From NCBI GenBank assembly GCA_030530095.1, contig JAUMVO010000011.1, positions 1 to 61,646 on the forward strand: DNA of 61,646 nucleotides. Reading direction: 5' to 3'. Position numbers and translations under genes: made by a program. This stretch comes from Clostridiaceae bacterium (GTDB lineage: Bacteria > Bacillota > Clostridia > Oscillospirales > Acutalibacteraceae). The notes below the pieces were generated by a model. It was not told the origin of the DNA, did no database searches, and saw nothing but the letters and a program-made list of their open reading frames with translations. Shown here piece after piece: positions 27,189-37,167 of the stretch. Each line of letters opens with the position of its first letter. Positions within the stretch are counted from its first letter, which is position 1.

Positions 27189-27497
27189 ATGAAAGATTTA
27201 ATTAAGGAGATAGTTGCTGCCGATAAGGCTTCGCGGCTCGAGATACAGAGAGCCGAGGAGCGCCGCGACGCGCTGGCAGGCGAGCTTGACGAGCAGACAC
27301 GGGCGTTTGACAAAAAGTGCGCCGACGAAGCAAAGGCGAAAATCGAAATGGCTTGCGCACAGCTTGAAAGCGGACTTGAGGAGTACAAAACCCGCATAAC
27401 CGGGGAAACCGCAAAAAAGAGCGAAGCGCTGAAGGCTGAGTTCAATGAAAAGCACGCCGAATGGGAAAAGGCGATACTCGGCAGAATTATCGGTTAA
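27189..27497 (+). CDS. V-type ATPase subunit H/G-like (peripheral stalk)
   Basis: The 102-residue, highly charged protein is predicted to be almost wholly coiled coil (MKDLIKEIVAADKASRLEIQRAEERRD and onward). It is the first gene of the ATPase operon, the usual place of the AhaH/NtpF-type subunit that pairs with subunit E in the peripheral stalk. The assignment rests on position, length and coiled-coil character, since the family is poorly conserved. Confidence 0.75.
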   Translation: MKDLIKEIVAADKASRLEIQRAEERRDALAGELDEQTRAFDKKCADEAKAKIEMACAQLESGLEEYKTRITGETAKKSEALKAEFNEKHAEWEKAILGRIIG

Positions 27498-27530
27498 GCT
27501 ATACTTAAATTTACGAAAGGAGCGGCGAAA

Positions 27531-28574
27531 ATGAGCAGGATATCGGCTCTGTCAAGCAATGCGCTTTTGACCAAGTCAAGGGCGATGAACTCGCATATAC
27601 TGACCGACGACGATTACGCCCAGCTTGTAAACTGCCGTTCCTATAACGATATTATGGCGTATCTCAAGGCGAATACCGTTTACGAAAAAATCGTCGGCGA
27701 GCTTTATTCGCGCAACATTTACCGCGCCAGACTTGAGGCGGAAATACGCAAGTTCAACAACTCGCGCATAGCCGAGCTTGCCGCGTTTGAGAACGCGATC
27801 GGGCAGAGCCTTCACGAGATAATCTATCTTAAAAACGACGTACGGCTTATATTGAGCTGTGCCAACCACCTTGACACGAGTGAGATTTCGGATTACTCAC
27901 TGCTCACACCCGAGGCATACTTCAAGCACTCGGACTTAAATCCCGATAAGCTTGAAATGGCGACGAGTCTCACGGAATTTTATGAGGCGCTGGGCAACAC
28001 GCCGTATAAGAAGGCGCTCGACGTTTTCGTGGTCGGTAAGGCTCCGTTTTACATTTCGTCGCTTGAAAACACGCTGTACAGATACATGTACTCGCAGATA
28101 ACCCCGCTTGTAAAAAAGAATTATACGGGCGACTCGCAGAAACAGATTTTCGAGCTCCTTCACAGCGAAGCGGACTACCGCACGCTCGAGTCGATTTACC
28201 GTATGAAACGCTTTTTCCCCGGTGAGCAGCTGACGCTCAATAAAATATCGTATTCGGGCTTCTCGGCGTTCACGGTTAACGAGATTGAACAGATGATGGC
28301 CGCCGGCAGCACAGACGAGCTGTTCAGGCTCTTCAAAAAGGGCGACTACGCCAGATACTTCGACGAGAAGGCGAAGGGACCCATTGAGCTTTGCACGCGG
28401 CTTGCGCTGCTTAAGGCGAACCGTAAGAGACTGCTCTTCTCAACCGAGCCCGAGGTCACGATGCTCGCGTTCATCGGAATACTTGAAAACGAAACGAAAA
28501 ACCTTATTCATATTATCGAGGGCGTCCGCTACCGCTTAAGCGGGCAGCAGATACTCGACTTTATAGTAACCTGA
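27531..28574 (+). CDS. ntpC: V-type ATPase subunit C
   Basis: The 347-residue subunit C (vacuolar d-like) forms the socket joining the central stalk to the membrane c-ring. The all-helical three-fold pattern is recognisable: LTDDDYAQLVNCRSYNDIMAYLK near the start, AYFKHSDLNPDKLEMA in the middle and FRLFKKGDYARYFDE near 265. AAAGGAGCGG precedes the ATG. It lies between the stalk subunit and subunit I. Confidence 0.9.
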   Translation: MSRISALSSNALLTKSRAMNSHILTDDDYAQLVNCRSYNDIMAYLKANTVYEKIVGELYSRNIYRARLEAEIRKFNNSRIAELAAFENAIGQSLHEIIYLKNDVRLILSCANHLDTSEISDYSLLTPEAYFKHSDLNPDKLEMATSLTEFYEALGNTPYKKALDVFVVGKAPFYISSLENTLYRYMYSQITPLVKKNYTGDSQKQIFELLHSEADYRTLESIYRMKRFFPGEQLTLNKISYSGFSAFTVNEIEQMMAAGSTDELFRLFKKGDYARYFDEKAKGPIELCTRLALLKANRKRLLFSTEPEVTMLAFIGILENETKNLIHIIEGVRYRLSGQQILDFIVT

Positions 28575-28590
28575 GAAAGGAGGGGACGCT

Positions 28591-30534
28591 ATGGCAATTG
28601 AAAAAATGAAGCTGGTAAAAATCAGCGGAGCTATTGAAAATTTCAATCAGGTCGGCTACAGGCTTATGGAAGCGGAAGTTTTTCATCCGCGCTCGGCTTC
28701 AAAGCTTTTTTCGAGCGATATGGGCTTCGTGCCGTTAGGCGAGGACAACAGTTACTCGAAGCGGCTGGCTGACTTGAATGAGGTTGCCGAGAAAAACGGC
28801 ATTGAGCTTAAGCTCCTCAACCTTGAGAGTCAGGAGGAATTCGGCGAGGTCGATACAGAGTATATCGCCGAAATCCGTGAAAAGCTGCTCAAATACGACG
28901 AGCAGTTAAGCTCGCTAAACGAGCAGCAGCAGGTGCTTAAATCCGGCATCGGCAGCTTCGAGCACTTCAGAGGTCTCGACGTTGACCTTAACGATATTGC
29001 CGAGTGCCGCTTCATAAAGGTTCGCTTCGGACACATGCCCAAGGAGAGCTACAAGAAGCTCGGCACTGTTTCTCAGGACAATCCTTACCTGATATTCTAT
29101 CCCGCTTCGGAGGACACGAAGGACTATTGGGGCGTGTATTTTGCTCCCGTAGATATGGTCGACGAAATTGATGAGATTTTCGCCTTCCTCTACTTCGAGC
29201 CGGTCAACGTACCGGGTGCTTCGGGAACGGTTGACGAGGTAATAAGAGAGTGTAAAAACAGCCTTGAAATTCTCGAAACGCAGATTAGGGACATCAGGAG
29301 CGAGATGGACGCATTTATCACGAGCGAAAAGGAGCATCTTGACTTTATTTACTCCAAGCTCGTCTATCTTGATTCACTATCTTCTCTGCGTGCGTACGCC
29401 GTCAGAAACGAGACGGGCTTCGTGCTTCTCGGTTACGTTCCCGCAGGCAGCGTAAGACAGTTCAAGTCCGATATACTCTCGGCGGGTTCAGTTAAGGTTG
29501 AGTACGAAAACGTTCAAAATCCCAAGGACCCGACGATACCCGTAAAATACAAAAGACGCACCAAGATTCTGTCGGCGATGGTCGAGCCGTATAAATTCTA
29601 CGTCGATATGTACGGCACTCCGTCGTACAGCGACCTCGACATCACCGCCTTCGTCGCAGTAACCTACACAATACTCTTCGGTATTATGTTCGGCGACCTC
29701 GGTCAGGGCTTCTGCCTTGCGGTAATCGGTTTTCTTATGTGGAAGCTCAAAAAGATGGCGCTTGGCAAAATTCTGATTCCCTGCGGAATTTCCTCAATGG
29801 TATTCGGTTTCGTGTTCGGAAGCGTATTCGGCTTTGAGGAAATGCTTGACCCCGTTTATGAGAAGCTGGGCTGGGCGGGAAAACCGCTGAGCGTAATGGA
29901 CTCGATTAACACGGTCCTGCTCATAGCAATCGGAATAGGCGTGTTCTTAATGATAGTTGCGATGCTTCTCAACATCTACGCCTGCATCAAGCGGCGCGCC
30001 TTCGGCGAAGCACTTTTCTCACAGAACGGACTTGCGGGCATTATAGTTTACGTTGCGGGCGTCAACCTCGCTTCGGGCTTTATGAACGGACCCGCTCCCA
30101 TACCGAACGCGGTATGTACGGCAATGCTTGTCGGCGGCCTTCTGATACTTCTTGTCAAGGAGATACCCATCGGCATTATCGACAAGCATCCCGACTGGAA
30201 GCCCGAGAGCATAGGCGACTTTATACTGCAGAACGTGTTTGAGCTTCTCGAGTACGTGCTTTCGTACCTGAGCAACACCGTTTCGTTCCTCAGAGTCGGC
30301 GCGTTCGTGCTCGTTCACGCAGGTATGATGATGGTTGTGTTCTCGCTTGCGGGTGAGAACGAAAACATATTCGTTATCATACTCGGAAACGTGCTGGTAA
30401 TTGCGCTTGAAGGATTGCTGACGGGCATTCAGGCGTTACGTCTTGAATACTACGAGATGTTCTCACGCTTCTTTGAGGGAAGCGGAACCGGCTTTGAGCC
30501 GATAACACTGAAAAAACAAAGTAACAATATATAA
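28591..30534 (+). CDS. ntpI: V-type ATPase subunit I (membrane a-subunit)
   Basis: This 647-residue stator subunit carries the ion half-channels. The N-terminal cytosolic half (about 1-330) is coiled-coil-rich, and the C-terminal half has about seven to eight helices. It begins at the conserved FGIMFGDLGQGF near 365 and includes SNTVSFLRVGAFVLVHAGMM near 560, where the conserved Arg faces the c-ring, and EGLLTGIQALRLEYYEMFSRFF near the end. AAAGGAGGGG precedes the ATG. Confidence 0.95.
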   Translation: MAIEKMKLVKISGAIENFNQVGYRLMEAEVFHPRSASKLFSSDMGFVPLGEDNSYSKRLADLNEVAEKNGIELKLLNLESQEEFGEVDTEYIAEIREKLLKYDEQLSSLNEQQQVLKSGIGSFEHFRGLDVDLNDIAECRFIKVRFGHMPKESYKKLGTVSQDNPYLIFYPASEDTKDYWGVYFAPVDMVDEIDEIFAFLYFEPVNVPGASGTVDEVIRECKNSLEILETQIRDIRSEMDAFITSEKEHLDFIYSKLVYLDSLSSLRAYAVRNETGFVLLGYVPAGSVRQFKSDILSAGSVKVEYENVQNPKDPTIPVKYKRRTKILSAMVEPYKFYVDMYGTPSYSDLDITAFVAVTYTILFGIMFGDLGQGFCLAVIGFLMWKLKKMALGKILIPCGISSMVFGFVFGSVFGFEEMLDPVYEKLGWAGKPLSVMDSINTVLLIAIGIGVFLMIVAMLLNIYACIKRRAFGEALFSQNGLAGIIVYVAGVNLASGFMNGPAPIPNAVCTAMLVGGLLILLVKEIPIGIIDKHPDWKPESIGDFILQNVFELLEYVLSYLSNTVSFLRVGAFVLVHAGMMMVVFSLAGENENIFVIILGNVLVIALEGLLTGIQALRLEYYEMFSRFFEGSGTGFEPITLKKQSNNI

Positions 30535-30551
30535 TTTCGGAGGAAAAAACA

Positions 30552-31013
30552 ATGACAACGTTATTCTACATTTCACTTATCCTTGCGCCTATGGCGTTAC
30601 TGTTTACTGCATTTCTTGCAGTCAAGAACAAGGCTCAGGGTAGAAACGTAAAGAAGCCGCTTAAGGTTAATCTTGCGGTCTTCGCGGTGCTTGCAGTGCT
30701 TATCAGCGTGCTTTGCATAAATGCGTTTGCCGATAACGGCGAAACGGCTTCGGCAACCGAAGCTGCGACTACCGAAACCGAGCAGACGGCTGACGATAAC
30801 TCCAAGGGACTGGGACTGCTCGCGGCAGGTCTTGTTACGGGCCTTGCAGGTATAGGCGGCGGTATCGCCGTTGCGGCAGGCGCGCCCGCGGCTATTGCGG
30901 CAACTGCCGAGAACCCCAAGTCGTTCGGTAAGTCTATCATCTTCGTCGCACTCGGCGAGTCGATAGCGCTTTACGGTGTTGTTATTTCAATTCTTATTCT
31001 CAACAAGTTTTAA
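30552..31013 (+). CDS. ntpK: V-type ATPase subunit K (c-ring proteolipid)
   Basis: The 153-residue c-subunit has an extended N-terminus: two helices (about 2-22, 38-60), then a Thr/Ala/Glu-rich linker (about 62-84). The functional hairpin follows (LAAGLVTGLAGIGGGIAVAAG and the second helix), with the ion-carrying Glu136 in GESIALYG and the ENP element before it. There is thus one carboxylate per chain rather than the duplicated form. Glu-Ser occurs as in some sodium-binding rings, but no matching Gln is seen in the first helix, so the coupling ion cannot be told. Confidence 0.9.
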   Translation: MTTLFYISLILAPMALLFTAFLAVKNKAQGRNVKKPLKVNLAVFAVLAVLISVLCINAFADNGETASATEAATTETEQTADDNSKGLGLLAAGLVTGLAGIGGGIAVAAGAPAAIAATAENPKSFGKSIIFVALGESIALYGVVISILILNKF

Positions 31014-31015
31014 TT

Positions 31016-31324
31016 ATGAAACTATTGCTTATTACGGAGCGCACCGACGCTTCGATAGGACTTCGCCTCGCGGGCGTGCAGACTGTCAATGTCCGTAACG
31101 CCGAAGCCGCGGCGGCGGAACTAAACTGCGCGCGCAGCGATGCCGATATGGGTGTGCTTATGATTACCCCCGGTATGGAGAAGCTGTGCCCCGATATCTT
31201 AGCCGAGATAAGAAGCGCGGGCAGACCGCTGCTCGTGACTATACCCGACTCCGATAACAAAAACGAAAACACAAGTGTTATCAGCGATTATATCAAGAAT
31301 GCCATAGGCATCAAAATCGATTGA
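31016..31324 (+). CDS. ntpG: V-type ATPase subunit F
   Basis: The 102-residue central-stalk subunit has a Rossmann-like ATP-synthase F fold: RTDASIGLRLAGVQTVNV at the start, a GVLMITPGM strand near 45 and a basic/Ile C-terminus. It starts two bases after the subunit K stop, with a weak ribosome binding site, which suggests coupling. Confidence 0.85.
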   Translation: MKLLLITERTDASIGLRLAGVQTVNVRNAEAAAAELNCARSDADMGVLMITPGMEKLCPDILAEIRSAGRPLLVTIPDSDNKNENTSVISDYIKNAIGIKID

Positions 31325-31339
31325 TTGGACGGTACTTAA

Positions 31340-31933
31340 ATGGCGATTTCAACTAACAGTACAAAGGCTTTCACCGATGCGATAAAACGTCTCGCGTCAA
31401 AGGAAGTCAAACAGATAGAGTCTCAGACCAAGCTTCTGAAATCTCAGGGGCTCGCCGAGATGAAAAAGGATGTCAGACGAAAGTATGACGTCTATATTGA
31501 CCGCGAGCTTACCAAGAAGCGCTCCGACGTCAACCGTCAGCTTTCCGAGTGCTCAGAGCAGTCGAAAAAGGAGCTTGCCGATTTACGCGCAGAGCTGACC
31601 GATAAGGTGTTCGAAAACGTGCTTAAGGGCATTGAGGAATATACAAAGACGGATGCGTATTTCGATGCGCTTGTTGGCAGTATAAAGGAACTCAAAGCAA
31701 AGCTCGGCGGCGGTGAGATTAAATATTATCTGCGCGAAGCGGACCTTCCGCTAAAGGACAGACTTGAGAAGGCGCTCGGTGAAACGCTCGATACAGAGGC
31801 TGACGGCGATATACTGGTCGGCGGCGTCAGGGCGCTCGACGCGGCAACGGGTACGCTTGCCGACGATACGCTTGACGTAAAGCTTGCCGACGAAAAGGCG
31901 TGGTTCCTTGAGAACTCGGGACTTAAGATATAA
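31340..31933 (+). CDS. ntpE: V-type ATPase subunit E (peripheral stalk)
   Basis: The 197-residue protein has a long N-terminal coiled coil (about 10-90) and a C-terminal mixed domain ending ILVGGVRALDAATGTLADDTLDVKL, typical of subunit E. It lies between F and A, the standard position. The ribosome binding site is weak (GGACGG). Confidence 0.88.
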   Translation: MAISTNSTKAFTDAIKRLASKEVKQIESQTKLLKSQGLAEMKKDVRRKYDVYIDRELTKKRSDVNRQLSECSEQSKKELADLRAELTDKVFENVLKGIEEYTKTDAYFDALVGSIKELKAKLGGGEIKYYLREADLPLKDRLEKALGETLDTEADGDILVGGVRALDAATGTLADDTLDVKLADEKAWFLENSGLKI

Positions 31934-31946
31934 GGAGGGACTGAAA

Positions 31947-33698
31947 ATGCAAAACGTAATATTCGGCATTAACGGTCCCGTTGTAACCGTTAAGGGCAGC
32001 ACGAGCTTAAGTATGCTCGAAACCGTATATGTCGGCGAAAAAAAACTCATAGGCGAGGTCATCAAGGTCGATTCGGATTTCACAACCATTCAGGTTTACG
32101 AGGAAACCGCATCGCTTAAGCCGGGCGAACCCGTCGTATCTACGGGTATGCCGATGAGCGTTGACCTGGGACCGGGCATTATCGGCAATATCTTTGACGG
32201 TATCGAAAGACCGCTTACCGCCATGCGCGACAGATTCGGCGCGTTTATCGGCAGGGGAGCGGATTTCAGCTCGCTTGACGGCGGGAAAAAATATCAGGTT
32301 AAAATGCTCGTTAAGGACGGCGATAAGCTCAGCGGCGGCGATATCTTCGCGACCTGCCCCGAAACGAGCGTTATCGAGCACAGAGCCATGATCCCGCCCG
32401 CGCTTTCGGGAGAGATAATTGAGGCGGTCGGCGACGGCGAATACACCGTAAACGACGTGCTTGCCAGGCTCAGAGACAGCAAGGGCAACGTGACCGAGCT
32501 TAAGCTTTCTCAGAAATGGCCTATCAGAAATCCGCGTCCGGTAGTCGGAAGACTGCCCGCAGTTAAGCCGCTTATCACGGGACAGAGAGTTATCGACTCC
32601 GTTTTCCCGATAGCAAAGGGCGGCGCGGCGGCAATTCCCGGCGGTTTCGGTACGGGCAAGACAATGACACAGCATCAGCTCGCAAAATGGTGCGACGCCG
32701 ATATAATCATATACGTCGGCTGCGGAGAACGCGGCAACGAAATGACGCAGGTATTAAAGGAATTCTCCGAGCTTACCGACCCGAAGTCGGGCAAGCCGCT
32801 GCTCGAGAGAACGGTGCTTATCGCAAATACCTCCAATATGCCCGTTGCGGCGCGTGAGGCTTCGATTTACACGGGCATAACGTTAGCCGAATACTATCGC
32901 GATATGGGCTATCATACCGCGCTTATGGCGGACTCGACTTCCCGTTGGGCGGAGGCGCTAAGGGAGATTTCGGGCAGACTTGAGGAAATGCCCGCCGACG
33001 AGGGCTTCCCGGCATATCTGCCGTCGAGGCTGTCGGAATTCTATGAGCGTTCGGGCTACGTAAAGAACTTAAACGGCAGCGAGGGCTCCATTACGCTTAT
33101 CGGCGCCGTTTCGCCTCAGGGCTCCGACTTTTCCGAGCCCGTAACCCAGAATACCAAGCGTTTCACACGTTGCTTCTGGGCGCTTGATAAGGCGCTTGCG
33201 TACGCAAGGCACTACCCCGCAATCAACTGGAACAATTCATACAGCGAGTATCTTAATGACCTTTCCGACTGGTACAGCGACAATATTTCCCCCGACTTTA
33301 TGAAATGCCGTGAGGAAATCTGTGCATTATTGCTTGAGGAAAACTCGCTTATGGAAATAGTCAAGCTAATCGGCGCGGACGTACTGCCCGACGACCAGAA
33401 GCTTGTTATCGAGATAGCAAGAGTAATAAGAGTCGGCTTCCTTCAGCAGAACGCCTTCCATAAGGACGACACCTTTGTTCCTATCGAGAAGCAGTACAGA
33501 ATGATGGACACAATTCTTCATCTTTACCGCCGTTCAAAGGAAGTGGTCGAAAGACAGATACCCGTTTCAAGAATAGTTTCGACGGGCATTTTTGACCGAC
33601 TTGTTCAGATGAAATACGACATACCCAACGACAGACCTGATATGTTTGACAGCCTTAATGCGGACATTGATTCGCTCATAGGCGAGATTTTAAGATAA
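31947..33698 (+). CDS. ntpA: V-type ATPase catalytic subunit A
   Basis: This 583-residue catalytic subunit has the N-terminal beta barrel and the non-homologous insertion (about 115-185). The P-loop sits in [18 protein letters not shown] near 233, and [15 protein letters not shown] and [33 protein letters not shown] follow in the nucleotide-binding domain. The start at 31947 follows AAGGAGGG; an upstream in-frame ATG at 31884 lies within subunit E. Confidence 0.97.
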   Translation: MQNVIFGINGPVVTVKGSTSLSMLETVYVGEKKLIGEVIKVDSDFTTIQVYEETASLKPGEPVVSTGMPMSVDLGPGIIGNIFDGIERPLTAMRDRFGAFIGRGADFSSLDGGKKYQVKMLVKDGDKLSGGDIFATCPETSVIEHRAMIPPALSGEIIEAVGDGEYTVNDVLARLRDSKGNVTELKLSQKWPIRNPRPVVGRLPAVKPLITGQRVIDSVFPIAKGGAAAIPGGFGTGKTMTQHQLAKWCDADIIIYVGCGERGNEMTQVLKEFSELTDPKSGKPLLERTVLIANTSNMPVAAREASIYTGITLAEYYRDMGYHTALMADSTSRWAEALREISGRLEEMPADEGFPAYLPSRLSEFYERSGYVKNLNGSEGSITLIGAVSPQGSDFSEPVTQNTKRFTRCFWALDKALAYARHYPAINWNNSYSEYLNDLSDWYSDNISPDFMKCREEICALLLEENSLMEIVKLIGADVLPDDQKLVIEIARVIRVGFLQQNAFHKDDTFVPIEKQYRMMDTILHLYRRSKEVVERQIPVSRIVSTGIFDRLVQMKYDIPNDRPDMFDSLNADIDSLIGEILR

Positions 33699-33713
33699 GG
33701 CAGGTGAGCTCAT

Positions 33714-35096
33714 TTGATTATCAGGCATCTTAAACTTAGTGAAATCAACGGCTCGCTTGTCGCGCTCGACAATGTTAAGGACGCGTCCAACGAGGAAATT
33801 GTCAGCCTTGAGCTTGCGGACGGCACAAAGAGGCTCGGCAGAGTTGTCAAAATCGACGGCGAGAGAATTACAATTCAGGTATTTGAGGGTACGCGCGGAC
33901 TTTCAATGAGCAACGTCACGACGACCTTTACGGGAACGACGATGGAAATACCGCTTTCACCCGAAATACTCGGCAGAACCTTCGACGGACTTTGCCGACC
34001 GATTGACGGTCTTGGCGAGGTGTTCCCCGACGAGCGCCGCGATGTAAACGGCGCGCCCATCAATCCCGTTTCAAGAGAATACCCGAGGAATTTTATTCAG
34101 ACGGGTATCTCGAGCATAGACGCGCTCGCTACGCTTATACGCGGACAGAAGCTGCCGATTTTCTCGGGCTCGGGTATGAAGCACAACGAGCTTGCCGTTC
34201 AGCTTGTACGTCAGTCAACTATTTCGGACAGCGGCGACTTTGCGATAGTTTTCGCCGCCATGGGCGTCAAGAACGACGTTGCGATGTACTTCAAGAACTC
34301 TTTCCGCGACGCCAACGTTATGGACAGGGTTGTAATGCTTCTCAACCTTGCGAACGATCCGATTATCGAGCGTATTATGACGCCCAAGTGCGCGCTGACG
34401 ATAGCCGAATATCTCGCGTTCACGCTTCATAAGCACGTGCTCGTTATTATGACCGATATGACCTCATACTGCGAGGCTCTAAGAGAGTATTCCTCGTCCA
34501 AGGGCGAGATACCCGGACGAAAGGGCTTCCCCGGCTATCTTTATTCCGACCTCGCTTCGCTTTACGAGCGCGCGGGTATGATAGACGGTGTTGAGGGCTC
34601 GGTTACTCAGATACCCATACTTACCATGCCCAACGACGATATTACCCATCCCATTCCCGACCTTACAGGCTATATTACCGAGGGACAGATAGTCCTTGAT
34701 CGCGGACTTGACTACAAGGGCATTTTCCCGCCCGTCAGCGTACTGCCGTCGCTTTCCCGACTTATGAAGGATTCGATAGGCGAGGGCTTCACGCGTGAGG
34801 ACCACCCGACGCTCGCCAACCAGCTGCTTGCGACCTACGCTCAGGTGCAGGACGCCAAGGCACTCGCTTCGGTTATCGGCGAGGACGAACTCGGCGCGGA
34901 GGATAAGCTGCTTATCGAGTTCGGCAAACGCTTTGAGGAGCGCTTTATCAATCAGGGCTTCGGCGAAAACCGCAGTATCACCGAAACGCTCGATCTGGGC
35001 TGGGAGCTTCTCTCAATGCTGCCGAGAAATATGCTCGAGCGCGTTGACGACAAGACTGCTGAAAAGTACTATAAAGGACAGGAGAGTAACGAATGA
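33714..35096 (+). CDS. ntpB: V-type ATPase regulatory subunit B
   Basis: The 460-residue non-catalytic partner of A in the A3B3 head shows the family residues [23 protein letters not shown] in place of a P-loop, [44 protein letters not shown], and a C-terminal helical domain. It starts with TTG at 33714, with AGGTGAG five bases upstream; the start agrees with family length. The stop overlaps the next start codon (ATGA). Confidence 0.96.
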   Translation: MIIRHLKLSEINGSLVALDNVKDASNEEIVSLELADGTKRLGRVVKIDGERITIQVFEGTRGLSMSNVTTTFTGTTMEIPLSPEILGRTFDGLCRPIDGLGEVFPDERRDVNGAPINPVSREYPRNFIQTGISSIDALATLIRGQKLPIFSGSGMKHNELAVQLVRQSTISDSGDFAIVFAAMGVKNDVAMYFKNSFRDANVMDRVVMLLNLANDPIIERIMTPKCALTIAEYLAFTLHKHVLVIMTDMTSYCEALREYSSSKGEIPGRKGFPGYLYSDLASLYERAGMIDGVEGSVTQIPILTMPNDDITHPIPDLTGYITEGQIVLDRGLDYKGIFPPVSVLPSLSRLMKDSIGEGFTREDHPTLANQLLATYAQVQDAKALASVIGEDELGAEDKLLIEFGKRFEERFINQGFGENRSITETLDLGWELLSMLPRNMLERVDDKTAEKYYKGQESNE

Positions 35097-35710
35097 AGGT
35101 TCTTATTATAAACGGCTCACCCAGAGTTAAGTCAAACACGCAAACAGCGCTTGACGAAATGGTAAAGGTGTTTTCAGCCGAAGGCATTGAAACCGAGGTT
35201 GTAAAGATTGGCAATATGCCCGTCAGAGGCTGTATTGCCTGCGGCAGCTGCTTTAAGAACGGAAGATGCGTTTTCGACGACGTTGTCAACGAGCTTGCTC
35301 CGAAATTTGAAGCGGCAGACGGCCTGGTTATCGCTTCACCCGTTTATTATGCGTCTGCAAACGCAACGCTTATAGCCTGCCTTGACAGACTGTTTTATTC
35401 AACTCATTTTGACAAGACAATGAAGGTCGGCGCGAGTGTCGTATGTGCAAGGCGCGGCGGTCTTTCCGCAACGTTTGACGAGCTTAACAAATACTTTACC
35501 ATCTCCGGTATGCCCGTAGCCTCAAGCCAGTATTGGAACAGTATTCACGGCAGAGAGCCCGGCCAGGCTTCGCAGGACGCAGAAGGTATGCAGACCATGC
35601 GTACGCTTGCGAGAAATATGGCTTTCCTTATGAAAAGCATTGCGCTCGGAAAGGAAAAATACGGACTTCCCGAAAAAGAGAAATGGACTCCGACGCACTT
35701 TATCAGATAA
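35093..35710 (+). CDS. NADPH-dependent FMN reductase-like flavoprotein
   Basis: The 205-residue flavodoxin-fold protein has the FMN phosphate loop [13 protein letters not shown] (residues 7-19). [17 protein letters not shown] near 44-60, a three-cysteine cluster, is the region that binds iron-sulfur or serves redox roles in some relatives, and [21 protein letters not shown] near 83 is the second flavin-contact region. It sits between ATPase subunits B and D and overlaps subunit B by four bases (ATGA), so it is translated with the ATPase. The electron donor and role are unknown; the placement inside the operon is unusual. Confidence 0.85.
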   Translation: MKVLIINGSPRVKSNTQTALDEMVKVFSAEGIETEVVKIGNMPVRGCIACGSCFKNGRCVFDDVVNELAPKFEAADGLVIASPVYYASANATLIACLDRLFYSTHFDKTMKVGASVVCARRGGLSATFDELNKYFTISGMPVASSQYWNSIHGREPGQASQDAEGMQTMRTLARNMAFLMKSIALGKEKYGLPEKEKWTPTHFIR

Positions 35711-35756
35711 TACGTTTATCAGAAACGTAAGAATGATTTGAAAGGCAGGTGTGATA

Positions 35757-36371
35757 ATGGCAAACCCCGTACCGACCAAGGCCAATCTGATGGCGATGCA
35801 GAAATCGCTGTCGCTTGCCAAGCTCGGTTATGAGCTTATGGACCGTAAAAAGAATATACTCGTGCGTGAAATGATGCAGCTCATCGACGAGGCAAAGGAC
35901 GTTGAAAAGAACATCAACGCCGTTTACGAAAAGGCGTACGCTTCGCTTAAAATGGCCAATATCACGCTCGGCGTCTGTTCGAATTTTGCGCGCTGCGTGC
36001 CGCTTGACGAGGGAGTGAAGGTCGATTACCGCAGCGTAATGGGCGTTGAAATTCCCGTCGTCACCGCAGACGATACGGTGTTCGAAAACTACTACGGCTT
36101 CGACTCGACCAATTCGTATCTCGACGAGGCTTACTTCAATTTCAACGAGGCTAAAAAAATGACGCTTCGCTTAGCTCAGACGCAGTCGTCGATTTTCCGT
36201 CTTGCAGATGCCATCAAGAAAACCCAGAAGCGCGCCAATGCGCTCAACAACGTTATGATTCCTCAGTTCACCGAGCAGATTAAGTTTATAACCGACGCGC
36301 TCGAGGAAAAGGACAGGGAGGACTTCACGCGGCTGAAGGTAGTCAAACGTTTCAAAGAGGAAAAGGAATAA
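35757..36371 (+). CDS. ntpD: V-type ATPase subunit D (central rotor)
   Basis: The 204-residue central-shaft subunit is composed of a long N-terminal helix, a short globular middle and a C-terminal helix. It includes PTKANLMAMQKSLSLAKLGYELMDRKKNILVREM at the start and RANALNNVMIPQF near 165, both signature regions. The ATG at 35757 has AGG seven bases upstream; an in-frame GTG at 35751 is less well spaced. It is separated from subunit B only by the flavoprotein gene. Confidence 0.94.
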   Translation: MANPVPTKANLMAMQKSLSLAKLGYELMDRKKNILVREMMQLIDEAKDVEKNINAVYEKAYASLKMANITLGVCSNFARCVPLDEGVKVDYRSVMGVEIPVVTADDTVFENYYGFDSTNSYLDEAYFNFNEAKKMTLRLAQTQSSIFRLADAIKKTQKRANALNNVMIPQFTEQIKFITDALEEKDREDFTRLKVVKRFKEEKE

Positions 36372-36405
36372 TATTCAGATAATAATCAGTAAAGGAGGAA
36401 TAGCG

Positions 36406-37068
36406 ATGAAAAGACCGTATGTTAAACTGACGGCCTTGTCGGTCGTTGTTTCTCTTTTAGTTTTGTTTTGTGTGAATTGCTTTGCCGAAATACCGATTTA
36501 TACCAGCTCGGACAGACTGTGGCTTTACAGTCTTATCAACGGCGACGAAGCCTTTATCTGTTCGGGTGATAATGAAAACAGCGCCTATCTCGGCGAAGAT
36601 AAGGATATAATAATACCCGCCTATATCGACGGGCACAAGGTTTTCGGTATAAGTCAGTTTGCGTTTGCCAGAGTTGACGGTATCAGCAGTATATCTGTTC
36701 CGCAGGGTATTGTTCATAACGGTATCGACTACGCTCAGAGTACGCCCGATATGTCCGGCTATTTCTGTTATAAGGGTACGTCTGCCGACACGTTTGCTAA
36801 GCAAAATGAGTTTTTAAGCTCAAAAATCCGTTATTTCGGTGACGTCAATTCGGACGCAAAAATTGATTTAAGCGACTATGCGCTTATAAAGAATTATCTT
36901 GACGGCAGCTCAAATGAATTGGAAGCTGACCAGCTCAGGGCGGCGGACTATGATGCCGACACGTCGGTTGACGCGTTTGACCTTTTCTATATCAACCGTA
37001 TTGCCAACTCGGGTATGCATGTCGGCAACGACGACGACAGCCATTATGCGATAATTGAGTGGGGATAA
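36406..37068 (+). CDS. Secreted dockerin-like protein, 220 residues
   Basis: The protein has an N-terminal signal peptide (about 1-27, ending CFA). An extracellular region of unknown type (about 28-145) includes a leucine-rich-like IIIPAYIDGHKVFGISQFAFARV strand. The C-terminal dockerin-like pair is at about 146-200: GDVNSDAKIDLSDYALIKNYL and DYDADTSVDAFDLFYINRI, with calcium-loop Asp residues and a helix after each. The second repeat closely resembles that of the 974-residue protein at 53039-55963. The gene lies 34 bp after ntpD with AAAGGAGGA, so it could be read on the ATPase transcript. Its partner is unknown; no cohesin gene is in the window. Confidence 0.75.
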   Translation: MKRPYVKLTALSVVVSLLVLFCVNCFAEIPIYTSSDRLWLYSLINGDEAFICSGDNENSAYLGEDKDIIIPAYIDGHKVFGISQFAFARVDGISSISVPQGIVHNGIDYAQSTPDMSGYFCYKGTSADTFAKQNEFLSSKIRYFGDVNSDAKIDLSDYALIKNYLDGSSNELEADQLRAADYDADTSVDAFDLFYINRIANSGMHVGNDDDSHYAIIEWG

Positions 37069-37095
37069 TCACGGCTTTTACCGATGCGCTTTTTA

Positions 37096-37125
37096 TTGAC
37101 AGGTTTACAGGCTTTGTTGTATAAT
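37096..37125 (+). promoter_or_regulatory. Sigma-A promoter of the SLH gene
   Basis: TTGACA (37096-37101), 18-bp spacer, TATAAT (37120-37125): a near-consensus promoter 42 bp before the SLH gene. Confidence 0.8.
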
Positions 37126-37167
37126 GCCTTTGTACTTCGGTACAATAAAATAAAAGGGGATTAAGAA

